DNA from: Bacteroidales bacterium
GTDB taxonomy: Bacteria > Bacteroidota > Bacteroidia > Bacteroidales > UBA932
NCBI GenBank assembly: GCA_017395045.1
Contig: JAFPWG010000022.1
Span: forward strand, 1 to 64,000
Reading direction: 5' to 3'
Length of the DNA stretch: 64,000 nt
The translations under genes and the position numbers were made by a program. Each line of letters starts with the position of its first letter. The first letter of the stretch is position 1. Shown here one piece after another: positions 10,444-20,039 of the stretch. The notes under the pieces are model-generated. The model did no database searches. It was not told the origin of the DNA and worked only from the letters and a program-made list of their open reading frames with translations.

Positions 10444-11515
10444 ATATCTTCTTAAAGGTGGCTTGCATGTTCTGATAGTCGGACTTCTCCCGCCACAGGG
10501 AGTCCGGCAGGGTAACGGGAACGGCGGAATAGGAATCCTCCACCATCCCGGGTTTCGTGCACCAGAGGTATTCATACCCCGGGGGCAACAGGCGCGGCGC
10601 TTTGTCGCGCTCCAGGACGATCCTGAGGGTAACGGCCATTTCCAGACGAGAATTGAGGTCGTTCTGGTTGGAAAGGGCGTTCCCCAGCGAATACAGGACC
10701 GGTTTTCCATCGATGTACTGTACGTCCTGGATTACGTGGGGATGGGCGCCCACGACCACGTCGGCCCCGTTCTCGATGAGCCATCGGGCCATCTCCTCCT
10801 GCTCCTGGTCATGGTGTAGCCGGTATTCGGTCCCCCAGTGCGGGAACACCATCACCAGGTCGGCCTGACGTGCCCGGACGAGCATCGGGAGGATGTCGGC
10901 CTTCCGCATGTAGTTCACCTTGGGCCATTTGTCAAAGGGGCCCGTATTCGTCCCATAGGTGAAATTGACGAGGGCGATCCGGAGCCCGCGGACGTGGACC
11001 ATCAAAGGGTTCAGCAACGTGTCGGCCTGTGCGTCCGCCGCGATGCCGGTATAAACCAGCCCCTTCCGCTCCAGGACTTCGATGGTGCGGCGGATGCCGG
11101 CCGTCCCTTTGTCCAGGATATGGTTGTTCGCCGTAAGGAAGATGTCGAATCCCACGTCCGACAGGTACTGCGCATACGCGTCGGGACCGGAAAACGCCGG
11201 GTATCCCGTGTAGGGCTTCCCGGCCAGGGGAAACTCCATGTTGCCGATGGCGAGATCCGCCCTCCCGATCCGGTCCTCGACGTGCCTGAAGAAGGATCCA
11301 TATCCGTGTTCCTCCGCACTCTTGGACACCGCCCGGTGGCTCATGATATCCCCGACGATGAACAGGGATACCGTGTCCGGCTTCGGCGGCAACAGGTCGA
11401 ACCGGAGCGGCCAGAGCGCCTCCATATCCGGGATCGGAGACCGCTCAGGCAAACGCTGCGCGGCCGCCGTCACGGCAGCCACGCAGCTGAGGATTATGCA
11501 TAGCAAGCGCTTCAC
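10412..11515 (-). CDS. CapA-family (PGA_cap) metallophosphatase-like protein
   Basis: Exported protein of 367 residues with an N-terminal signal peptide ending near TAAAQ. The calcineurin-like PGA_cap fold shows its motifs in order: IVGDIM, GNMEFPL, TANNHILDKG, FPHWGTEYR and GAHPHV. The named member, Bacillus CapA, takes part in poly-gamma-glutamate capsule synthesis, but no capB or capC is nearby, so a polyglutamate role should not be assumed. It lies 12 bases after the TPR gene. Confidence 0.88.
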   Translation of the reverse strand: MKRLLCIILSCVAAVTAAAQRLPERSPIPDMEALWPLRFDLLPPKPDTVSLFIVGDIMSHRAVSKSAEEHGYGSFFRHVEDRIGRADLAIGNMEFPLAGKPYTGYPAFSGPDAYAQYLSDVGFDIFLTANNHILDKGTAGIRRTIEVLERKGLVYTGIAADAQADTLLNPLMVHVRGLRIALVNFTYGTNTGPFDKWPKVNYMRKADILPMLVRARQADLVMVFPHWGTEYRLHHDQEQEEMARWLIENGADVVVGAHPHVIQDVQYIDGKPVLYSLGNALSNQNDLNSRLEMAVTLRIVLERDKAPRLLPPGYEYLWCTKPGMVEDSYSAVPVTLPDSLWREKSDYQNMQATFKKIYEENHPAGSD

Positions 11516-11527
11516 GCTTGCAAATGA

Positions 11528-12835
11528 TTACTGGTTACTGAGAATGTTGTTATACTTCTCGTAGGCAGCCTGATAATCGGCGCTCTCGTTGCGGAGCATG
11601 AAGTAGATCTGCTTCAGGAAAGAGGCGGCAGCCTGCTTCACGTTCGGGTCGGAGGTCTTCGCATAGCAGGCCTCGAACGGGGCGATCGCATTCTTCAGGC
11701 ACTGGACGCTCTCCGCCATCTTGGCATCGTACTCCTTGTAGGCGGTGACGGGAAGGGCATTGGCATCTTCGATGGCCTGGGCCTGCTTGGCAGCCCACAG
11801 GGAACCTTCACCATAGTAACCCCACTCGTAGTTCGGGTCGAGCTCGACGGACTTGCGGTAAGCGGCCAGGGCGCCGTCATAGTCCTTGATACCCGTGAGG
11901 ATGTTGCCTTCCACATAGTAGAGGGAAGGGTTGTCCGGCATCTGGGCCTTGGCCTCGTCCAGGAGCTCCACGATCTTCTTCGGGTCCTCCTTCATCTGGA
12001 TGTAGAGGTTGATGAGGTTGGTGAGGATGGAACCGTTGTCCGGATAGAGCTTCAGGCCGTCGGCAAGATACTGCTTCGCGGCAGTGGTGTCCTTGTCGGC
12101 CAGGGCGCAGTTGGAGAGGGAGGCGTACACGGAACCCTCAGCGGCATAACCCAGGTCAAGGCACTTGTTGTAGTACTGCTTCGCACGGGCGAAGTTGCCG
12201 GAATTGATGGCAGTGAACGCGGTGTTGTACACGGCGTTGGTGTCGATCTTGGAGCAAGGGGCGGTCATCGAAACCTCGGCGGCCTTTCCGAACAGATCGC
12301 TGGCTTTCACCAGGTCACCGAAAGAATAGGCGGTGATGGCGTCGTTGTAGTAGTACCCCGCAATTCCCTGGAGGGCGGAATCCACGTCCTTCTCCTTGGC
12401 ACCGAGCTGGAAGGCCTTGACATAGGCATTCGCGGCCTTGGCAAGGGGATCGCCGGTGACAGAGGGCTTCGTCACCTCCACGATGGCGAGCTGGCCCATC
12501 TGGTTGAAGTAGACGTTGGCACGGCTGAGGACCTGCTTCTCGTAAGTCTGGCCGTCCAGGGTGACCGTCTCCACGGCGGTGGGCTTCTCTCCGGCCATCA
12601 GGGCGAAGGTCTGCTTGTCGACGCCGGTCTGGATATTCGCCGTCGGATTGGTGTAAGCGGTGACATAGGCCTGGCCGAGCTTCATCCAAGGAGCGGGCTT
12701 GGCGCCCTTCTTGGCATCATTGGCCGTGGCTTCCGCCTTGTCGATGGCTTTCTGGATATCGGCGGCGGATTTCACCTGGGCGTTAGCTGCCTGCAGCGAG
12801 GCAACGATCGCAAGGGCAAACAAAATCTTTTTCAT
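11528..12835 (-). CDS. Secreted tetratricopeptide-repeat protein
   Basis: 435 residues with a clean signal peptide (MKKILFALAIVASLQAANAQ). Several TPR-like helical hairpins fill the middle and C-terminal half, for example around ARAKQYYNKCLDLGYAAEGS and YDGALAAYRKSVELDPNYEW. TPRs mediate protein contacts; no catalytic motif is visible. It lies 24 bases after gyrA with no promoter of its own visible, so co-transcription with gyrA is likely. Partner unknown; probably periplasmic. Confidence 0.85.
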   Translation of the reverse strand: MKKILFALAIVASLQAANAQVKSAADIQKAIDKAEATANDAKKGAKPAPWMKLGQAYVTAYTNPTANIQTGVDKQTFALMAGEKPTAVETVTLDGQTYEKQVLSRANVYFNQMGQLAIVEVTKPSVTGDPLAKAANAYVKAFQLGAKEKDVDSALQGIAGYYYNDAITAYSFGDLVKASDLFGKAAEVSMTAPCSKIDTNAVYNTAFTAINSGNFARAKQYYNKCLDLGYAAEGSVYASLSNCALADKDTTAAKQYLADGLKLYPDNGSILTNLINLYIQMKEDPKKIVELLDEAKAQMPDNPSLYYVEGNILTGIKDYDGALAAYRKSVELDPNYEWGYYGEGSLWAAKQAQAIEDANALPVTAYKEYDAKMAESVQCLKNAIAPFEACYAKTSDPNVKQAAASFLKQIYFMLRNESADYQAAYEKYNNILSNQ

Positions 12836-12859
12836 AAACTACTATAGGTTAATTAGTTA

Positions 12860-15391
12860 TTATTGTTCTTGGTTCTCTGCAGGCTGGGACTCTTCCTCGT
12901 CGCTGTGGGCCACGACCGATACGGCGGCGATGGAATCCCCTTCGCGGATGCTCACCAGCTTCACCCCCTGGGTGGCGCGTCCCGCCACGCGGATGGTGCC
13001 GACCGGCATCCGGATCGTCATTCCCGACCGGTTGATGATCATCAGGTCGTCTTCGTCGCAGACGTTCTTGATGGCCACCAGGGCTCCGGTCTTCTCCGTG
13101 ATGTTGAGGGTGCGGACACCCTTCGCGCCACGGGCGGTCTGACGGTACTCCATCGGATCGGAACGCTTGCCGAACCCGTTCTCGGAAACCACGAGGACCT
13201 GGCGTTTATCCGCGCCTTCGGCCTCCGGATCCTGGCATACGACACCGATCACATAATCCCCTTCATCAAGATTGATGCCACGCACGCCGGTGGATGTCCG
13301 TCCGAGCGGCCGGGCCTCCTGTTCGTTGAAGCGGACGCAGCGTCCGCCGTGGGCCGCGATCATGATGAAGCAGCGGCCGTTGGTGAGGATGGCCTCGAGC
13401 AGTTCGTCGTCCTCGCGGATGTTGATGGCGTTCACGCCGTTGGTGCGCGGACGGGAATAAGCCTCCAGGGAGGTCTTCTTCACGATACCGTTCCGGGTGA
13501 CCATCATGATGTAGTTGTTGTTCACGAACTCTTCGTCCTTGAGGGTCTTCACGTTCACGTAGGCCTTGATCTTGTCGTCCGGGTCGATCATCAGGATATT
13601 CTGGATCGCGCGGCCCTTGGAGGCGCGGTTGCCCTCCGGGATCTCGTAAACCTTGAGCCAATGGCAACGGCCCTTCTGCGTGAACAGGAGCAGGGTCGAG
13701 TGGTTGTTGGCGATGTAGATGTGCTCGATGAAGTCGGCATCCCGGGTGGCGCTGGCCTTGATGCCCACGCCGCCGCGGTTCTGGGTGCGGAACTCAGTGA
13801 GGGCGGTGCGCTTGATGTAGCCGAGGTGGGAGATCGTAATGACCTGGTCCTCGTCGGAATAGAAGTCCTCGGGGTTGAACTCGTCCTCGGAGAGGGTGAT
13901 TTCGGTGCGGCGCGGATCGCCGTATTTCTCTTTCAGTTCACGGGTTTCGTCCTTGACGACGCCCAGCTGGAGTTCCACGCTGCCCAGGATGGCCTCGCAG
14001 TGGGCGATGAACTTCTCCAGTTCCTCGTATTCGTTGCGGAGGCGCTCCCGTTCCAGTCCGGCGAGCTGTCCGAGGGTGAGGGCGACGATGGCGGAAGCCT
14101 GCGGCTCGGTGAAGCCGTAGCGCTCCATCAGGATCACCTTCGCGTCGTCGCGGCTCTTGGCCTCGTAGCGGATCACGTGCACGATCTCGTCGATGATGTC
14201 CATCGCCTTCAGGAGGCCTTCCAGGATGTGGGCGCGCTTCTGGGCCTTGTCCAGTTCGAACTTCGTGCGGCGCACGACGACCTCGTGGCGGAAGTCCACG
14301 AAATTCTGGAGGATTTCCTTCAGGGACAGGGTGCGCGGACGGCCCTTCACGAGGGCCACGTTGTTGAACGAGAAGCTGGACTGCAGCGGGGTGTACTTGA
14401 ACAGGGTGTTCAGCACGACACCGGAATTCACGCCCTGCTTGAGGCGGATCACCACGCGGATGCCCTCGCGGGAGCTTTCGTCGTTGATATAGGAAATGCC
14501 TTCGATCTTCTTGTCTTCGGCCATCTGCGCGATCTTCTCGATCATCTCGCGCTTGTTCACCATGTAGGGGATCTCGGTGACGACGATGGTCTCGTGACCG
14601 TGGTCATCGACCTCGATGTCGGTCTTGGAACGTACGACGACGCGGCCGCGGCCGGTCTCGTAGGCTTCCTTGATGCCGCTGCGGCCCATCACGATGCCGC
14701 CCGTCGGGAAATCGGGGCCCTTGATGTACTGCATCAGTTCATCCACGGTGATTTCCGGATTGTCGATGTAGGCGCAGATTGCGTCGCAGCACTCGCCCAG
14801 GTTGTGCGGAGCCATGTTCGTAGCCATGCCGACCGCGATGCCGGAAGCGCCGTTCAGCAGCAGGAGCGGAGCCTTCGTCGGAAGGACGGTGGGCTCCTGG
14901 AGGGTATCGTCGAAGTTCAGGGTCATGTCCACGGTATCCTTCTCCATGTCGGCGAGAACGTCCTCGGACATCTTCTCGAGCTTGGCCTCGGTGTATCGCA
15001 TGGCCGCCGGGGAATCGCCGTCCATCGAACCGAAGTTGCCCTGTCCCCACACCAGCGGATAGCGCTGGTTCCACCATTGGCCCAGACGGACCATCGCGTC
15101 GTACACGCTGGAGTCGCCGTGCGGGTGGTACTTACCCATCACGTCACCCACGATACGGGCCGATTTCTTCGTCTGTCCGTTATATTTGACACCCATCTCG
15201 TTCATTCCGTAAAGCACGCGCCGCTGGACGGGCTTGAGGCCGTCACGGGCGTCCGGGAGGGCGCGGGACACGATCACGGACATCGAATAGTCGATGTACG
15301 CGGTGCGCATCTCGTGGTCTATCTCCACAGGCTGGATAAACCCCGTCGACTGGGGCTCTTCCACCGGGTTCTTCTCTTCGTTGTTCTCCAT
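12860..15391 (-). CDS. gyrA: DNA gyrase subunit A
   Basis: Breaks and rejoins DNA in the ATP-dependent supercoiling enzyme with GyrB; 843 residues. The active-site Tyr is Tyr133 ([10 protein letters not shown]). The quinolone region [12 protein letters not shown] keeps Ser94 and Asp98, equivalent to E. coli Ser83 and Asp87, so no classical target resistance is seen. The C-terminal beta-pinwheel carries a variant GyrA box, QNRGGVG rather than QRRGGKG. The C-terminus is acidic and Gln-rich. A complete -33/-7 promoter lies upstream and is divergent from that of the Clp gene. Confidence 0.97.
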   Translation of the reverse strand: MENNEEKNPVEEPQSTGFIQPVEIDHEMRTAYIDYSMSVIVSRALPDARDGLKPVQRRVLYGMNEMGVKYNGQTKKSARIVGDVMGKYHPHGDSSVYDAMVRLGQWWNQRYPLVWGQGNFGSMDGDSPAAMRYTEAKLEKMSEDVLADMEKDTVDMTLNFDDTLQEPTVLPTKAPLLLLNGASGIAVGMATNMAPHNLGECCDAICAYIDNPEITVDELMQYIKGPDFPTGGIVMGRSGIKEAYETGRGRVVVRSKTDIEVDDHGHETIVVTEIPYMVNKREMIEKIAQMAEDKKIEGISYINDESSREGIRVVIRLKQGVNSGVVLNTLFKYTPLQSSFSFNNVALVKGRPRTLSLKEILQNFVDFRHEVVVRRTKFELDKAQKRAHILEGLLKAMDIIDEIVHVIRYEAKSRDDAKVILMERYGFTEPQASAIVALTLGQLAGLERERLRNEYEELEKFIAHCEAILGSVELQLGVVKDETRELKEKYGDPRRTEITLSEDEFNPEDFYSDEDQVITISHLGYIKRTALTEFRTQNRGGVGIKASATRDADFIEHIYIANNHSTLLLFTQKGRCHWLKVYEIPEGNRASKGRAIQNILMIDPDDKIKAYVNVKTLKDEEFVNNNYIMMVTRNGIVKKTSLEAYSRPRTNGVNAINIREDDELLEAILTNGRCFIMIAAHGGRCVRFNEQEARPLGRTSTGVRGINLDEGDYVIGVVCQDPEAEGADKRQVLVVSENGFGKRSDPMEYRQTARGAKGVRTLNITEKTGALVAIKNVCDEDDLMIINRSGMTIRMPVGTIRVAGRATQGVKLVSIREGDSIAAVSVVAHSDEEESQPAENQEQ

Positions 15392-15416
15392 TTTTTCGGT
15401 AGTATCTATTAACTTG

Positions 15417-15447
15417 CAAATGTAACGATTTTTATTGACTTTTCAAA
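15417..15447 (-). promoter_or_regulatory. gyrA promoter, full -33/-7
   Basis: Minus strand: TTTG (15444-15447), 19 bases, TACATTTG (15417-15424). The -7 box ends 25 bases before the gyrA ATG at 15391. Exact match to the Bacteroidetes consensus in sequence and spacing. Confidence 0.8.
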
Positions 15448-15483
15448 GACTGACAAATTGTCCGGAAACCAGTTTCCGCACGA

Positions 15484-15513
15484 TTGTTGATTCGTGGGAA
15501 TTTGCTAAATTTG
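15484..15513 (+). promoter_or_regulatory. clp promoter, full -33/-7
   Basis: TTG (15484-15486), 19 bases, TAAATTTG (15506-15513). Only six bases separate the -7 box from the ATG at 15520, predicting an almost leaderless transcript. Confidence 0.75.
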
Positions 15514-15519
15514 TACCCT

Positions 15520-17853
15520 ATGCAAATACAGATATCCGACCAGTTGAACGGCATCATCAAGTATGCCCGCGAAGAGGCGATGCGCACCGGAAGTTACGGC
15601 ATCGGCCCCGATCACCTGTTCCTCGGCATCATCCGCCACGAGGAGAACAATGCCTTCCAGGTACTCCAGGGACTCGGGATCGTGCCGGCCGACCTGAAGG
15701 CTTTCATCGACGGAAGAATCTTCACGAACGAGACCATCCCCTACTCTGAAATCGACCATATCAATTTCTCCCGCCAGGCACAGAACGTCCTGAGCATCAC
15801 GGTGATGGAGGCTACCCGGCTCAAGAGTACCGAAGCCGCGCCGCACCACCTGCTGCTCGCCCTCTGCCGCACGACCGACAGCTACGGCCAGGCCTATCTC
15901 CGGAGTCGGGGCGTGGACTACGGACGGATGCTGGCCTTCATGGAGAAGGAAGGGATGCTCAAGGTCCCCCGCCAGGAGCAGCAGCCGGCGCAGGCCGACG
16001 AGGACGAAGACGAAGGGCAGGCCGAAGGACAGAAAAAGGAACTGGACATCGAAGAGTTCGGCTACGACCTGACCAAGGCGGCCCGCGACGGGAAACTGGA
16101 TCCGGTCGTGGGACGGGACAACGAGATCGCCCGCGTCATCGAAATCCTGGGCCGGCGCAAGAAGAACAATCCGATGCTCATCGGCGAGCCCGGCGTGGGA
16201 AAGTCCGCCATCGTGGAGGGAATCGCCCTCCGGATTGCCTCCGGTGACATCTCCGCCGCCCTTGCCAAGAAGCGCATCCTTTCGCTGGACATCGCTTCGG
16301 TGGTGGCCGGCACCAAATACCGGGGAGACTTCGAGAAACGCCTCAAGTCCATCATCAAGGAGGCCCAGTCGAACCCCGACCTGATCCTCTTTATCGACGA
16401 ATTCCACACCATCGTGGGCGCCGGCGGCGCCTCCGGAAGCCTGGATGCGGCCAACATGCTGAAGCCGGCCCTCGCCCGCGGGGAGCTCCAGTGCATCGGC
16501 GCGACCACCGTGGATGAATTCACCAAGATCGTGGAGAAGGACGGCGCCCTGGACCGCCGTTTCCAGAAGATCGTCGTGGAACCCACGGACGTGCAGGAAT
16601 CCATCGAGATCCTCCGCCACCTGAAACCCAGCTACGAGGAATTCCACCACATCACCTATACGGACGAATCGCTGGACGCCGCCGTCCGGCTTACCGACCG
16701 TTACCTGACCGACCGTTCCCTGCCGGACAAGGCCATCGACGCCCTGGACGAAGCCGGTTCCATGGTACGCCTGAACCTCGCCCGGAAGAAGGGCGGTGCG
16801 TCCACGGTGACCGCCGAGGACGTCGCTTCCGTCGTTTCCAAGATGACCGGGATTCCCGTGAACAAGGTCGCCGAATCCGAGGGCAACCGCATCCTGAAGA
16901 TGAAACAGCGCCTCCAGGGGCGGATCATCGGCCAGGACGAGGCCATCGACACGGTCGTCCGCGCCATTCAGCGCGGCCGCGCCGGCCTGAAGGACCCGAA
17001 CCGGCCCATCGGCACCTTCCTGTTCTTCGGCCCTACCGGCGTGGGCAAGACCCAGCTGGCGCGGTCCCTGGCGGAATACCTGTTCGATTCGGAGGAGAAC
17101 ATGGTCCGGATCGACATGAGCGAGTACATGGAAAAGTTCTCCGTCTCGCGGCTCATCGGCGCGCCTCCGGGCTACGTCGGGTACGAGGAGGGCGGCCAGC
17201 TCTCGGAACGGGTGCGCCGCAAGCCCTATTGCGTGGTGCTGCTGGACGAAATCGAGAAGGCCCATCCCGACATCTTCAACCTGCTCCTGCAGGTGATGGA
17301 CGAAGGCCGGCTGACCGACAGCAACGGCCGGAGGGTGGACTTCAAGAACACCATCGTGATCATGACTTCCAACGTGGGCAGCCGCGAAGTGGAGGAATAC
17401 GGCACCGGCATCGGATTCTCAACGGCCGGAAGGAAGGTGGAGGACGACCGGAAGAACGTGGTCGCCAAGGCGGTGAAGAAGGCGTTCCCGCCGGAATTCA
17501 TCAACCGGGTGGACGAGCAGGTGTATTTCAACTCCCTGTCCAAGGAAGATATCGAAAAGATCATCGACATCGAACTGAAGGGCCTGAAGAAGCGGGCGCT
17601 GGAGGCGGGTTACCGGATTACGGTCACCCCTGCGGCCAAGCACTTCGTGGCCGATGCGGGTTACGACCCCGCGTACGGTGCCCGGCCCCTGAAACGCGCC
17701 ATTTCGCGCTTCATCGAGGATCCGGTGTCCGAGTTCATCATCGCCGACCGCATCCTGGTATCCCGCAGCAAGGAACTTGCCGACGTCCGGGAGATCAAGG
17801 TCGGGCTGAACGCGGAAAAGGAAGGCATCACGGTCTCCCTTAAAGAGAAGTGA
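15520..17853 (+). CDS. clpC: ClpC/ClpA-type AAA+ unfoldase lacking the middle domain
   Basis: ATP-driven unfoldase that feeds substrates to ClpP; 777 residues. Order: N-domain repeat (about 1-145), acidic linker, AAA-1 with Walker A GEPGVGKS, AAA-2 with Walker A GPTGVGKT, then the small C-terminal domain. The GIGF in YGTGIGFSTAG fits the ClpP-docking loop. AAA-2 reads like ClpC, but the coiled M-domain/UVR insert normally inside AAA-1 is absent: LDEAGSMVRLNLARKKGG runs straight on to VTAEDVASVV. That is the ClpA arrangement, without the known McsB/MecA docking site. The start at 15520 is fixed by the promoter just upstream. No clpS or clpP is adjacent. Confidence 0.9.
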   Translation: MQIQISDQLNGIIKYAREEAMRTGSYGIGPDHLFLGIIRHEENNAFQVLQGLGIVPADLKAFIDGRIFTNETIPYSEIDHINFSRQAQNVLSITVMEATRLKSTEAAPHHLLLALCRTTDSYGQAYLRSRGVDYGRMLAFMEKEGMLKVPRQEQQPAQADEDEDEGQAEGQKKELDIEEFGYDLTKAARDGKLDPVVGRDNEIARVIEILGRRKKNNPMLIGEPGVGKSAIVEGIALRIASGDISAALAKKRILSLDIASVVAGTKYRGDFEKRLKSIIKEAQSNPDLILFIDEFHTIVGAGGASGSLDAANMLKPALARGELQCIGATTVDEFTKIVEKDGALDRRFQKIVVEPTDVQESIEILRHLKPSYEEFHHITYTDESLDAAVRLTDRYLTDRSLPDKAIDALDEAGSMVRLNLARKKGGASTVTAEDVASVVSKMTGIPVNKVAESEGNRILKMKQRLQGRIIGQDEAIDTVVRAIQRGRAGLKDPNRPIGTFLFFGPTGVGKTQLARSLAEYLFDSEENMVRIDMSEYMEKFSVSRLIGAPPGYVGYEEGGQLSERVRRKPYCVVLLDEIEKAHPDIFNLLLQVMDEGRLTDSNGRRVDFKNTIVIMTSNVGSREVEEYGTGIGFSTAGRKVEDDRKNVVAKAVKKAFPPEFINRVDEQVYFNSLSKEDIEKIIDIELKGLKKRALEAGYRITVTPAAKHFVADAGYDPAYGARPLKRAISRFIEDPVSEFIIADRILVSRSKELADVREIKVGLNAEKEGITVSLKEK

Positions 17854-17965
17854 TCTCCTCGACCTCGAGACCGAGGTCGTCGATGATGTCCTTCAGGGCC
17901 TGGAAGGAGGCGTCGGAAGAAAGGAAGGAACCGAGGGCGCTGATGTTGTAATCCGTGTTTCTCAT
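17840..17965 (-). CDS. 41-residue acidic protein of unknown function
   Basis: Short frame starting at ATG 17965 (MRNTDYNISALGS) and ending VEEITSL with TAA. It has a Bacteroidetes -7 box at 17991-17998, 25 bases upstream, which argues that it is real. It is acidic in its second half, with no Cys, no signal peptide and no membrane segment. Its 3' end overlaps the convergent clp gene by 14 bases. An in-frame start at 18025 would run through the promoter. No family recognised; a regulatory peptide or modified-peptide precursor is possible. Confidence 0.6.
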   Translation of the reverse strand: MRNTDYNISALGSFLSSDASFQALKDIIDDLGLEVEEITSL

Positions 17966-17990
17966 GACTTCGTTCGTTTGGTTTCTGGTG

Positions 17991-17998
17991 CAAAGGTA
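17991..17998 (-). promoter_or_regulatory. -7 box TACCTTTG of the 41-residue gene
   Basis: TAnnTTTG match on the minus strand, 25 bases before the ATG at 17965; no convincing -33 box. Confidence 0.55.
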
Positions 17999-18120
17999 CG
18001 CCCACCTTGTGCCAAACCGAAGCACAATACAAAAAACTTGGTCAATTTCTACTGAAACAAATTACAGATTGATTCCACACGTTCGGTGGCATCTAACCCA
18101 TTATTAATCAAGTAAATAAA

Positions 18121-18156
18121 GGTTGCCCCCTGTGTCGAGAAGCACAGGGGGCAACC
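18121..18156 (-). terminator. Strong terminator after the uridine phosphorylase gene
   Basis: A perfect 14-base inverted repeat, GGTTGCCCCCTGTG (18121-18134) with CACAGGGGGCAACC (18143-18156), encloses an eight-base loop. On the minus strand it is followed by TTTATTTA, giving a U-rich tail. It lies 40 bases downstream of the stop at 18197. The remaining gap to 17998 shows nothing else convincing. Confidence 0.85.
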
Positions 18157-18196
18157 AGTAAATCAATTATCAGTCAAGACCTTGGGTGCCACCAGG

Positions 18197-19081
18197 CTAC
18201 AGCGTGGACATCCTGTCCACTGCAATCTCCGCAAGCCTGCGGATCAACGGTTTGTAGTCCGGATTGGAGCTCTGGAGATAACGGTTTGCGATGGCGCAGC
18301 ACACGGTGCAGGCGTTGTGGCCCAGGTGGGCGCACAGGCCGGCAAGCGGGGCGCTCTCCATCTCGAAGTTGGTGATGCGGCGCTCCATCCCGTCTGCTTC
18401 GAAGCGGAAGGATTCGATGCGCTCCAGCATGTCCGGCATGGCGAGCGGGATGCGGACCACTCGGCCCTGGGGACCGTAGAACCCCGGTGCGGAGATAGTG
18501 ACGCCCGGAACGGTGACGTCCTTCATCAGGTCGATGATCTTGTCCGACGCCTTTACGAAGTAGGGGGACTGGAGTGACTTTTCCCAGTTCATATGGACCT
18601 TGAAAGCCTCCTCGACCTCGGGAATCGTGACTTTCTCGCGGTCCGCATACCAGTTCATCACGCCGTCGAAACCGACGGAGTAGTGCGACAGGATGTAGGA
18701 TCCGAGGGGAATGTCCGCGTGCAGGGCGCCGGAGGTGCCGATACGGAGGATGTTCAGGGCCTTGTGCTCGGGCTTAACCTCCCGGGTGGCGAAATCCACG
18801 TTGGCCAGGGCGTCCAGCTCGGTCATTACGATGTCGATGTTGTCGGGACCGATCCCGTGCGAAAGGACGGTGATGCGCTTTCCGTGGCGTTTGCCCGTGA
18901 CGGATACGAATTCACGGGAGGCGTGACGGAACTCCAGTTCGTCCAGCAGGTCCGCGATCATGTCCACGCGGCCGGGATCGCCCACGAGGATGACGTTGTC
19001 GGCCAGTTCTTCGGGCTTGAGGTGGATGTGGAAGACGGAGCCGTCGCCGTTGATGATGAGTTCGGATTCAGGGATTCTCAT
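18197..19081 (-). CDS. udp: Nucleoside phosphorylase, uridine phosphorylase type
   Basis: Cleaves uridine (or a related nucleoside) with phosphate to the base and ribose-1-phosphate; pyrimidine salvage in the cytosol. 294 residues. Family motifs: ILVGDPGRV (phosphate binding), SHGIGPDNIDIVM, LRIGTSGAL and the ribose-binding ITNFEMESAPL. Monocistronic, with its own -7 box and a strong terminator. Nucleoside preference cannot be fixed from sequence alone. Confidence 0.9.
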   Translation of the reverse strand: MRIPESELIINGDGSVFHIHLKPEELADNVILVGDPGRVDMIADLLDELEFRHASREFVSVTGKRHGKRITVLSHGIGPDNIDIVMTELDALANVDFATREVKPEHKALNILRIGTSGALHADIPLGSYILSHYSVGFDGVMNWYADREKVTIPEVEEAFKVHMNWEKSLQSPYFVKASDKIIDLMKDVTVPGVTISAPGFYGPQGRVVRIPLAMPDMLERIESFRFEADGMERRITNFEMESAPLAGLCAHLGHNACTVCCAIANRYLQSSNPDYKPLIRRLAEIAVDRMSTL

Positions 19082-19107
19082 GGTCCATCAGTTTTTGCGT
19101 TGATTCA

Positions 19108-19115
19108 CAAATATA
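19108..19115 (-). promoter_or_regulatory. -7 box TATATTTG of udp
   Basis: Minus-strand TAnnTTTG match, 26 bases before the ATG at 19081. Its divergent partner for the DUF4293 gene lies 21 bases away. Confidence 0.6.
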
Positions 19116-19136
19116 GGTTTTTCCCGGGACAATTCC

Positions 19137-19144
19137 TATCTTTG
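19137..19144 (+). promoter_or_regulatory. -7 box TATCTTTG of the DUF4293 gene
   Basis: Plus-strand TAnnTTTG match, 17 bases before the ATG at 19162. Confidence 0.6.
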
Positions 19145-19161
19145 CGGGAAACAATCGCATT

Positions 19162-19605
19162 ATGTGGCAACGGATCCAAACTTTATATCTGGCCATCTCG
19201 GCCGTCCTCGTGACCATTCTTTTCTTCAATGACGCCTATACCGTATCCGCCCCGGACGGGATGAGATACGTGACGTACCTTCAGATCCAGAAACCTTATT
19301 TCGCCATCCTGCTGGGCATCCTGGCAGCGATGGTCGCCCTGGCGCTCGTGTCGTTCAAGGTGAGGATCCTCCAAATGCGGCTCGCCACCCTGTCCGGCCT
19401 GGTGGCCCTGGGGATGCAGGGCTGGCTGGCTTATTACTATTTCACGGCTCCGGAGAACATCACGTTCAAGTGGACGGTCATCTTCCCGCTTGTGATTGCC
19501 ATCTGCAATTTCCTCGCGGCCCGCGGCTGCTTCCAGGACCAGCTGATGGTCGAGAGCGCCTACCGGATCCGCGAGTCGCGCAAGAGGGACCGGAAGAAGA
19601 GATAG
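19162..19605 (+). CDS. DUF4293 family membrane protein
   Basis: 147 residues, four predicted transmembrane helices (about 6-22, 45-65, 75-92, 105-125) and a basic C-terminal tail (RESRKRDRKKR). The opening MWQRIQTLYL is typical of DUF4293, a Bacteroidota family of unknown function. It stands alone between divergent udp and convergent fabZ. Confidence 0.82.
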   Translation: MWQRIQTLYLAISAVLVTILFFNDAYTVSAPDGMRYVTYLQIQKPYFAILLGILAAMVALALVSFKVRILQMRLATLSGLVALGMQGWLAYYYFTAPENITFKWTVIFPLVIAICNFLAARGCFQDQLMVESAYRIRESRKRDRKKR

Positions 19606-19619
19606 GCGCGCTCCAATTT

Positions 19620-20039
19620 CTATTTCATCTGGACGACCGCGATCGTGACCTTTCCCCGGCAGCAGAGCCGACCGTCCACTTCCAGCCGGACCGAACAGAA
19701 GAAGGTGTCGGCTTTCCGGGCGTCGAGGACGCAAGTGATCTCGCACAGGTCGCCGGGACGGACTTTTTCCCTGAATTTCACATCGTCGATGCCCCGATAA
19801 ACCGGAATACGGCCCGGGAGGGCGTCCAGCATCAAGCCAGAGCAGGTCTGCGCCATGATCTCACAGAGAATCACGCCCGGGACGATGGGATTTCCAGGGA
19901 AATGGCCCCGACAGTAAAAAGCGTCCTCGGGAACACGGTATCGGCCGTGGGCCACACCATCGGCATCAACGGCGATTTCGTCCACCAGGAGCATCGGCTC
20001 CCGATGGGGAAGGTACTTCTGAATCTCCTCCCGGTCCAT
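19620..20039 (-). CDS. fabZ: 3-hydroxyacyl-ACP dehydratase, FabZ-like
   Basis: Hot-dog-fold enzyme removing water from 3-hydroxyacyl-ACP in fatty-acid elongation. 139 residues. His46 in CRGHFPGNPIVPG and Glu60 in VILCEIMAQ have the 14-residue spacing of FabZ catalytic residues, and PHREPMLLVDEI is the usual N-terminal motif. The start codon overlaps the fabF stop (TAATG), so the two are translationally coupled. Third gene of fabK-fabF-fabZ. Confidence 0.88.
   Translation of the reverse strand: MDREEIQKYLPHREPMLLVDEIAVDADGVAHGRYRVPEDAFYCRGHFPGNPIVPGVILCEIMAQTCSGLMLDALPGRIPVYRGIDDVKFREKVRPGDLCEITCVLDARKADTFFCSVRLEVDGRLCCRGKVTIAVVQMK

Noticed and set aside
10412-11515. Poly-gamma-glutamate capsule synthesis gene
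   Set aside because: The fold matches, but capB and capC are absent nearby, so only a family-level name is given.
12860-15391. Quinolone-resistance substitution in gyrA
   Set aside because: The residues equal to E. coli Ser83 and Asp87 are unchanged.
12863-15412. An 849-codon open frame opposite gyrA
   Set aside because: Antisense shadow of gyrA with the same low-complexity composition and no recognisable motif.
17999-18120. Possible tRNA or small RNA in the longest gap
   Set aside because: No cloverleaf or TTCRA-type arm was found; only an imperfect inverted repeat around the small-gene promoter.
18121-18156. Perfect inverted repeat as a possible transposon end, attachment site or CRISPR repeat
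   Set aside because: Single copy, followed by a T-rich tail on the minus strand just behind a stop codon; a terminator explains it.
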